Shown here in pieces: positions 13,340-17,741 of a stretch of 17,741 nt of DNA. A program made the position numbers and the translations under genes. Origin of the DNA: JBDTDV01 sp039922875 (GTDB lineage: Bacteria; Actinomycetota; Actinomycetes; Actinomycetales; Microbacteriaceae); assembly GCA_039922875.1 (NCBI GenBank), contig JBDTDV010000049.1, forward strand, positions 1-17,741. Reading direction: 5' to 3'. Position 1 is the stretch's first letter, and every line of letters begins with the position of its first letter. Below the pieces are notes generated by a model. It ran no database searches and was not told where the DNA came from. It worked only from the letters and a program-made list of their open reading frames with translations.

Positions 13340-14236
13340 TTAGGCACGCTCTGTATTATCGACGACCGCCCCAAGTTCGCTGAGCCTGCGTTGCGCGCGG
13401 GTCGTCAACAGTGCCCGGCGAGCTTCGGGAGACACTGCCAGGCTGTCCTTCCAGAGCGACCGTCCCGCCATCGCCCCCGCGGCACCATTGGCGATTGCGA
13501 TCTCCACCTGCTTGACAAAGGTCTCATGATCTACTCCGGCTGACAGCACCGCCCACGGCACGCCAGCGGCGGCCGAGGTAACATCGGCACAACCTTCTGA
13601 CGAGCCTGGGTACTGAAGCTTCAGGACCTTCGCACCGCATTCAACAGCGGCTCGTGCCGCGTCCGCTACGAGCCGTGGCATGGCCGCGTAATAATCACTC
13701 TCGGTCTCATCTGCCAGGCGATAGGTCAGGATCTCCACGATGAGCAGAATCCCTTCATCTGTGCATGCCCTAACCAGAGCGCGGATCTCCTGTGCCACCC
13801 GCGAATTACTGCCCTGCTTATCCGGTCGCAGATAGAACAACATCTTCGCGGCGTCTCCACCAAGGTCACGGACAGCGCGAGGAGTAACACCGTGGACGAT
13901 GTCGGTATACCGCAACCCGTCTATGGTCTTGAACCCGGATGCATCCATGCCAACCACCAGCGCCGTCCCACGCGCCAGAATTCGCTCATCGACTACCATC
14001 GGCAATGCGATTTCCGGATCGAGCAGGATCGCGGGGGCGCGGTTCCCGAGGTATCGGACGAGGTCTGCCTTGGCATCCGCGAGTTGCTCAGCGGTGACAG
14101 AGTCCGGACCTCCTGGGGCGTCCGTCATCACTGCCTTCATGCCATTGCGCTGATCGGCTGCGACGATGAGCATTCTCCCGCCCGGGGTGGAAATGGATTC
14201 CATGCCGCGGCGCTCAATGGTGGTGAGTGTGTTCAC
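13340..14236 (-). CDS. Class I aldolase of the LacD (tagatose-bisphosphate)/YihT family
   Basis: The 298-residue TIM-barrel protein resembles COG3684 aldolases, which split ketose bisphosphates (LacD) or 6-deoxy-6-sulfofructose 1-phosphate (YihT) into DHAP and an aldehyde by Schiff-base chemistry. Visible landmarks are LIVAADQRNGM (about 23-33), ILLDPE (about 70-75), KMLFYLRPD (131-139), a VEIL strand with Glu168, and KVLKLQYPG, where Lys206 fits the Schiff-base lysine (Lys205 in LacD as I recall it). AMAGRSLWKD near residue 255 would bind phosphate. The frame is open upstream, but the GTG at 14236 has CAGGAGAA seven nt before it. It follows the FGGY kinase after 67 nt. The substrate is not determined by the sequence. 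Confidence 0.85.
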   Translation of the reverse strand: MNTLTTIERRGMESISTPGGRMLIVAADQRNGMKAVMTDAPGGPDSVTAEQLADAKADLVRYLGNRAPAILLDPEIALPMVVDERILARGTALVVGMDASGFKTIDGLRYTDIVHGVTPRAVRDLGGDAAKMLFYLRPDKQGSNSRVAQEIRALVRACTDEGILLIVEILTYRLADETESDYYAAMPRLVADAARAAVECGAKVLKLQYPGSSEGCADVTSAAAGVPWAVLSAGVDHETFVKQVEIAIANGAAGAMAGRSLWKDSLAVSPEARRALLTTRAQRRLSELGAVVDNTERA

Positions 14237-14303
14237 GATCGTTCTCCTGCAGTTGTTGAAGCTTGGAGGTTGAGGTCTTTCGTTGGCCAGTGGCCGTCGC
14301 TGG

Positions 14304-15680
14304 TCAATCGTCATGTCCTGTGTTGCCCGATTCACGCTCATGGAGCAGGGCAGCGGCAAAGCGGGTGGCGCCATACGCGGTGTCTTGAACTCGCCCAGAG
14401 ATCACCATGTGAGGTAAGACAGCCGATCTGGCTCGTTGAACGCTCTTCATGCCAGCCCAGCCACCCGTCAGTAAAGAGGAGCGGGCCGGGGGGATTTCCT
14501 GGTCCATTGCGTCGATGAGGAGACGGATCTCCTCATTGCTGTGGCGCAACACCGCGTTGAACATCTCCGCGGGGGTCACCCCGTCCGCCCGTATCGCAAT
14601 AGAAAGGACCCCGTCGTTATTTCGGGCGCCGCGCACGTCAATCCCACCCTCTGGGATCTTTCCTTGTACGGGTAAGGCAATTGCGTCCTCATCCAGTCGG
14701 TCTCGGCCGATGCCGTTCTCGACACCTGTGAGCTGTAAGGCCCGACGAAGGAGCAGTCCCGTCTTGACTCCCGCGACGAGAACATGCCTGCCCGGTGTGA
14801 CGTGACGCACGCAATTGATCAGCCAGCCGGTCAAGCGAGAGCGGGCTTCGAATGTCAGCGGCTCATCCAGGACCCGCAGGAGAACCTCGGCCGTGCCCAT
14901 CGACACGTGGTATCGGTCACGAGGAATCGCACCACGTGAAACAGCAGATACCAGGTGATCATGCCCGGCGACCGTCACCCGCGCCCCGGAGAATGCAGCA
15001 GGAAGCCACCGCGCTGTAGCGATTCCGAGATTGGTACCAGCGTTGGTGAGAGGAGGTAAGAAGTCGCCGTCAACGCCGAGATAGTCAAGCATCCTGGCCC
15101 ACGGTGCGCCGGTGTCCTGATCGAGAAGTCCCGTTCTGGAGGTCAACGAGTACTCGCTAATTCCCTTAGCGCCAAGCGCAGTTGCAACGAACTCTGGCAC
15201 ATTGAACCATCGGCAACCGTTCAGCGCCGTGCCCGAATCCCGTAGGTAAAGCAGCTTCGTCACGGAAACCTGGACGCCGAGGGGGAGGCCGGTGCGGCCA
15301 CCAAACTCCGTTCCAAGATCAGCTGGCAGCGCATCGACCTGGTCCTGCCCGCGCGGATCGAACCAGGCAATGCCGGGCGCGACCACTGCCCCGCCCTGGT
15401 CAACCAGATATCCGGTTTCTCCCATTCCAGCGATTCCGATCGCAGCAACCGATACTCGGCTGTCCCCGGTATGGGCAATCAGTTTGCGCGTAGCGCTCTG
15501 GAGCAGATCTACTACCGCCGAGATCAGGTCGCCGCCGTCTAATTCCGTCGCACCGCCACGGCCCGAGCGCCACGGAGTCGGCCGTTGTACGATCAGCAGC
15601 TCTGTTCCATCCTCCTGAGTAACGAGGACCTTTATCTCGGTGCTCCCGATATCGAGGCCAGCCACGAGTCGTGCGGTCAA
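14304..15680 (-). CDS. FGGY-family carbohydrate kinase
   Basis: The 458-residue protein has the two-domain ASKHA fold of FGGY kinases. It has a phosphate-1 motif GLDIGSTEIK (about 8-17), a hydrophobic IGIAGMGETGYLVD strand, VAGHDHLVSAVSRG with Asp241 as probable catalytic base, the MGTAEVLL phosphate-2 motif (about 261-268), and SSLLTGGWAGMKSVQRARSAVL as the adenosine motif near the C-terminus. It would phosphorylate a sugar or polyol with ATP. The start is TTG at 15680, supported by TAGGAG about 7 nt upstream; the next in-frame alternatives lack a ribosome binding site. It leads the operon followed by the aldolase and the LacI repressor. The exact sugar (a ketose is likely given the aldolase) cannot be read off. 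Confidence 0.87.
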   Translation of the reverse strand: MTARLVAGLDIGSTEIKVLVTQEDGTELLIVQRPTPWRSGRGGATELDGGDLISAVVDLLQSATRKLIAHTGDSRVSVAAIGIAGMGETGYLVDQGGAVVAPGIAWFDPRGQDQVDALPADLGTEFGGRTGLPLGVQVSVTKLLYLRDSGTALNGCRWFNVPEFVATALGAKGISEYSLTSRTGLLDQDTGAPWARMLDYLGVDGDFLPPLTNAGTNLGIATARWLPAAFSGARVTVAGHDHLVSAVSRGAIPRDRYHVSMGTAEVLLRVLDEPLTFEARSRLTGWLINCVRHVTPGRHVLVAGVKTGLLLRRALQLTGVENGIGRDRLDEDAIALPVQGKIPEGGIDVRGARNNDGVLSIAIRADGVTPAEMFNAVLRHSNEEIRLLIDAMDQEIPPARSSLLTGGWAGMKSVQRARSAVLPHMVISGRVQDTAYGATRFAAALLHERESGNTGHDD

Positions 15681-15765
15681 GGGTTCGCTCCTAGCCCGCG
15701 GCTATCGCACGAGTCAGCTCGCGCCAAGGCCGCCATTGAAGTACGAAGGATCACAAATTTCGGAC

Positions 15766-15795
15766 GTGACACCGGTGTCATATCTAATCTATGAT
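15766..15795 (+). promoter_or_regulatory. Promoter of the P-loop kinase gene
   Basis: A GTGACA -35 (15766-15771) and a TATGAT -10 (15790-15795) are separated by 18 bp. The start codon GTG lies exactly 6 nt after the -10, so the mRNA is probably leaderless. GGAG at 15796-15799 is too close (2 nt) to act as a normal ribosome binding site. The operator palindrome covers the -35. Confidence 0.7.
15767..15780. promoter_or_regulatory. LacI-type operator palindrome
   Basis: TGACACCGGTGTCA is a perfect 14-bp palindrome with a central CG step, the hallmark of LacI/GalR-family operators. It lies in the 121-bp gap between the divergent FGGY kinase and P-loop kinase genes, overlaps the -35 of the latter, and sits in the same locus as a LacI-family gene. 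Binding would be expected to block the rightward promoter directly and could also control the leftward operon. Confidence 0.75.
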
Positions 15796-15801
15796 GGAGA
15801 A

Positions 15802-16389
15802 GTGACCGAGGGATGTCAAGTACACCGGCTTGAGCAGCCGGGGAACGATCCAAAGAATCGTCAGTTGGTCATCGCAATCTGCGGCAGCGCCGGCAGCGGG
15901 AAGACCACACTCGCGCATGCGCTGGCCAGTACCCTTCAGCTGCCGATTCTCGATCTCGACACAATTACCAACCCCGTCCTAGACGCGGTTAGTCTGCTTC
16001 TTCCCGGCCGACACTGGAATGCACCGGAGCATCACCAACTCATTCGGGACGCTCGATATGCCGCTCTGCGCGGGGCCGTTGCAGATGTTGTATCAGTGGG
16101 TCTCGGTGCGGTGCTGGCCGCGCCGTTTAGCGAAGAATTACGGGGCGGTGAGGCCTGGGTTGCGCTAAACGCCGCCGCCGCGCCGGCTCCCACTCACTTT
16201 GTATACATCGCCGGTTCGCCCGAGCTATTGGCGGAACGCCGACGACTTAGAGCTGCCACCCGAGACCAGTTCCGCGGAAACGCTGTTCCACTCGGCGAAG
16301 TCAGGATTCCTACCACACGCATCGAGGCAACGCTCTCCACAAAACAGCAACTATTGCGCGTCCTCAAAGCGCTTGGTCTAGAAGCATGA
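15802..16389 (+). CDS. Small P-loop kinase-like protein (AAA/gluconokinase-like NTPase)
   Basis: The 195-residue protein has a Walker A GSAGSGKTT at 28-36 (inside LVIAICGSAGSGKTTLAHALA), a short strand ILDLDT at about 49-54 where adenylate/gluconate-kinase-like enzymes place a substrate-binding acid, and an Arg-rich ERRRLRAATRDQ segment (about 145-156) resembling a lid. The C-terminus is IPTTRIEATLSTKQQLLRVLKAL, like the end of small-molecule P-loop kinases. It may phosphorylate a sugar or sugar phosphate of this locus; this is inferred. The frame is open back to 15640, but GTG 15802 is chosen because of the TATGAT -10 box 6 nt before it and because the kinase fold starts shortly after. GTG 15775 and GTG 15766 are less likely. 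Divergent from the FGGY kinase. Confidence 0.75.
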   Translation: MTEGCQVHRLEQPGNDPKNRQLVIAICGSAGSGKTTLAHALASTLQLPILDLDTITNPVLDAVSLLLPGRHWNAPEHHQLIRDARYAALRGAVADVVSVGLGAVLAAPFSEELRGGEAWVALNAAAAPAPTHFVYIAGSPELLAERRRLRAATRDQFRGNAVPLGEVRIPTTRIEATLSTKQQLLRVLKALGLEA

Positions 16390-16400
16390 CACCGGTATGC
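16387..16400. promoter_or_regulatory. Possible auxiliary operator-like site
   Basis: TGACACCGGTATGC matches the first ten bases, and 11 of 14 overall, of the perfect operator at 15767-15780. It begins at the TGA stop of the P-loop kinase gene, about 620 bp from the main site. It could be an auxiliary LacI-type half site or chance. Confidence 0.25.
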
Positions 16401-16449
16401 CGATTGGACCGCGGACCCCTGAGCGGCGCCGCGAACCAACGGCAGCCGG

Positions 16450-17121
16450 CTACGCGACCTCGGTCAGCGTGCCGCGTTTGATCCTGAGCCGCCGCTGCGC
16501 CCGCTTGGCCACAGCCGAATCGTGCGTGACGACGACGAGGGTGAGTCCGCGATCCCGCCAGAGCCCCTCGAGCAGGTCCAGGATCTCGTCGCGGGTGTCC
16601 TCATCCAGATTCCCGGTCGGCTCGTCCGCGAGCAGCACGGCCGGCTCCTTGACCAGCGCGCGCGCAATCGCGACCCGCTGTTGTTGGCCGCCTGAGAGCT
16701 CAGCCGGCAAGTGGCTGCCCCGGTCGGCCAGGCCGACCGACTCAAGGGCGGCGGCAGCGCGCCGACGCCGGGCAGCGGAACCCACGCCTAGCGGCGCGAG
16801 CGCCGCCTCGACGTTCTCCTGGGCGGTGAGGGTCGGGATCAGGTTGAAGCCCTGGAAGACGAAGCCAATCTCCCTGGCCCTGATCCCGGCCAGCTTGGTG
16901 TCGCCAAGGCTCGACAGCACCGACGAGCCGAGCCGCACGGAGCCGGATGTCGGCTTGTCAAGCGCGCCGAGCATCTGCAGCAGCGTCGACTTTCCTCCGC
17001 CGGTCGGCCCCTGAACGGCTACCATCTGCCCGTCGTCGATGGTGAGGTTGACCCCGCTGAGCGCGGTGACCGCACCCTTGGACCGGGCATAGGACTTGGT
17101 CACATTCTCGAGGATGTACAT
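16450..17121 (-). CDS. ABC transporter ATP-binding protein (MacB/LolD/FtsE-type)
   Basis: The 223-residue protein is a complete nucleotide-binding domain: Walker A GPTGGGKST (38-46), Q-loop VFQGFNLIPTLTAQENV, signature LSGGQQQRVAIARAL, Walker B VLLADEPTGNLDEDT, and switch His in VVVTHD. The FNLIPxLTAxENV and LADEPTGNLD patterns are typical of the MacB/LolD/FtsE group, which works with FtsX/MacB-type permeases in mechanotransmission or export rather than nutrient uptake. The ATG at 17121 is preceded by CAGGAG. It follows the permease gene by 54 nt on the same strand, so the two form an operon reading out of the right edge. The substrate is unknown (lipid, peptide or antibiotic export are possibilities). 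Confidence 0.93.
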   Translation of the reverse strand: MYILENVTKSYARSKGAVTALSGVNLTIDDGQMVAVQGPTGGGKSTLLQMLGALDKPTSGSVRLGSSVLSSLGDTKLAGIRAREIGFVFQGFNLIPTLTAQENVEAALAPLGVGSAARRRRAAAALESVGLADRGSHLPAELSGGQQQRVAIARALVKEPAVLLADEPTGNLDEDTRDEILDLLEGLWRDRGLTLVVVTHDSAVAKRAQRRLRIKRGTLTEVA

Positions 17122-17175
17122 GGGGCTCCTGATCTGAGTTGGCTGCCGTGTTCGGCGGTGGGTTCGCTGTGCGGG

Positions 17176-17741
17176 TCAGGCCACGGACCGGAGGGCTTCG
17201 GCCGGGCGGAGTCGAGCGGCGCGCCAGCCGCCGATCGCGCCGGCAAGCAGGCCGCCCAGCACCGCAAGACCGACCGCCGCGACGATCACCCAGACGGTCA
17301 CCGGTGCGGTGAGCACCACGTGCGTGGCGGATGCCGCCGAACCGCCGGCGCCGCCGAACCCACCGTTGACCGCATGCCTGGCGGCTTGGCCAAGCGCCCC
17401 TGTGCCGGGCGCCGCTGTCGCTCCGAGCGTGCCGCCGCGGCCGCCGGCGAAAGCAAACGCCCCTCCGGAGGTGGACCCGCTCAGGGTCGGGGCCGTGAGA
17501 TTCACCACGAGCACGCCGATCAGACCGACCGCCACGCCAACCACGCCGCCGATCAGGCCCTGCACAACCGACTCTCCAGCGACCTGCCCGACCACGCGGC
17601 GATTGCTCCAACCTATCGCTTTGAGAGTGCCGAACTCCCGGGTCCGCCGGGTTACTCCGGCGATAGTGAACAGAATGGCAATCAGGAATGCGGCGGCCAA
17701 CACCACAAGGGACAGCACGGTGCCGAGGTTCCCGATCAGCT
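17176..17741 (-). CDS. FtsX-like ABC transporter permease, C-terminal part (cut by window edge)
   Basis: The frame is open to the right edge and its real start lies outside the window. The visible 188 or so residues have the FtsX/MacB C-terminal layout: a membrane segment (LSLVVLAAAFLIAILFTIAGV), the conserved cytoplasmic coupling stretch TRRTREFGTLKAIGWSNRRVVGQVAGE, a second membrane segment (IGGVVGVAVGLIGVLVV), an outside loop, a third membrane segment (VIVAAVGLAVLGGLLAGAIGGW) and the terminal RAARLRPAEALRSV motif. The outside loop of about 55 residues is strikingly rich in Gly, Ala, Ser and Thr and is probably disordered. It pairs with the downstream ATPase. Confidence 0.9.
   Translation of the reverse strand, partial: LIGNLGTVLSLVVLAAAFLIAILFTIAGVTRRTREFGTLKAIGWSNRRVVGQVAGESVVQGLIGGVVGVAVGLIGVLVVNLTAPTLSGSTSGGAFAFAGGRGGTLGATAAPGTGALGQAARHAVNGGFGGAGGSAASATHVVLTAPVTVWVIVAAVGLAVLGGLLAGAIGGWRAARLRPAEALRSVA

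Noticed and set aside
14283..14306. Hairpin at the kinase stop codon (TTGGCCAG/CTGGTCAA) as an attenuator before the aldolase gene
   Set aside because: The arms are only 8 bp with one mismatch and no T-run follows. Too weak to list as a feature.
13340..15680. Assignment of the sugar locus to sulfoquinovose breakdown
   Set aside because: The aldolase is of the family that includes YihT, but there is no sulfoquinovosidase, isomerase or PfkB-type sulfofructose kinase, and the kinase present is FGGY. The substrate is left open.

Overview
This is a high-GC actinobacterial chromosome segment, most likely from the Microbacteriaceae. The evidence is the strong G/C bias at third codon positions, the frequent GGATGCC/GGCATCC runs typical of that family, GTG and TTG starts, several leaderless-type promoters, a stand-alone polyprenol-phosphate-mannose synthase, and an AbiEi/DUF559-type protein of a kind common in these genomes. 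The family assignment is an inference from sequence style, not from a search. There are 14 complete genes, one partial gene at each edge, no RNA genes, and no gap over about 125 bases between genes.

Left part (1-5283). The 3' end of a PrmC/HemK-like methyltransferase gene (+) overlaps the end of a prpD-prpB pair (-) for propionate breakdown by the 2-methylcitrate cycle. No prpC lies directly beside the pair. Upstream on the same strand is an overlapping pair: a multi-membrane GT-C glycosyltransferase and a Ppm-type GT2 enzyme. The second would make the lipid-linked mannose donor that enzymes of the first type use.

Middle (5284-12285). trhO (tRNA U34 hydroxylation) is followed by a DUF559/AbiEi-type nuclease-like gene, a 71-aa protein, acs (acetyl-CoA synthetase), an LssY_C-domain membrane protein and a divergent 3-hydroxyisobutyrate-dehydrogenase-family oxidoreductase. 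Three copies of a roughly 60-bp palindromic repeat lie in this part, two of them flanking the nuclease-like gene. The repeats and that gene are one of the two most interesting signals in the window.

Right part (12325-16389). This is a compact sugar-catabolism locus. A minus-strand operon carries an FGGY kinase, a LacD/YihT-type class I aldolase and a LacI-type repressor, and a small P-loop kinase-like gene diverges from it. A perfect 14-bp palindrome with a central CG, typical of LacI-family operators, overlaps the -35 of the divergent promoter. Two kinases plus one bisphosphate-type aldolase suggest stepwise double phosphorylation of a ketose before cleavage; the substrate is unknown. Base use looks less GC-biased here, so the locus may have been acquired. 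The window ends with a MacB/FtsX-type ABC exporter (ATPase complete, permease cut by the edge).

Other patterns: five genes have a TANNNT -10 box exactly 6 nt before the start codon, and three genes carry in-frame 15-bp or 24-bp tandem repeats (prpD probably carries a fourth, shorter one).
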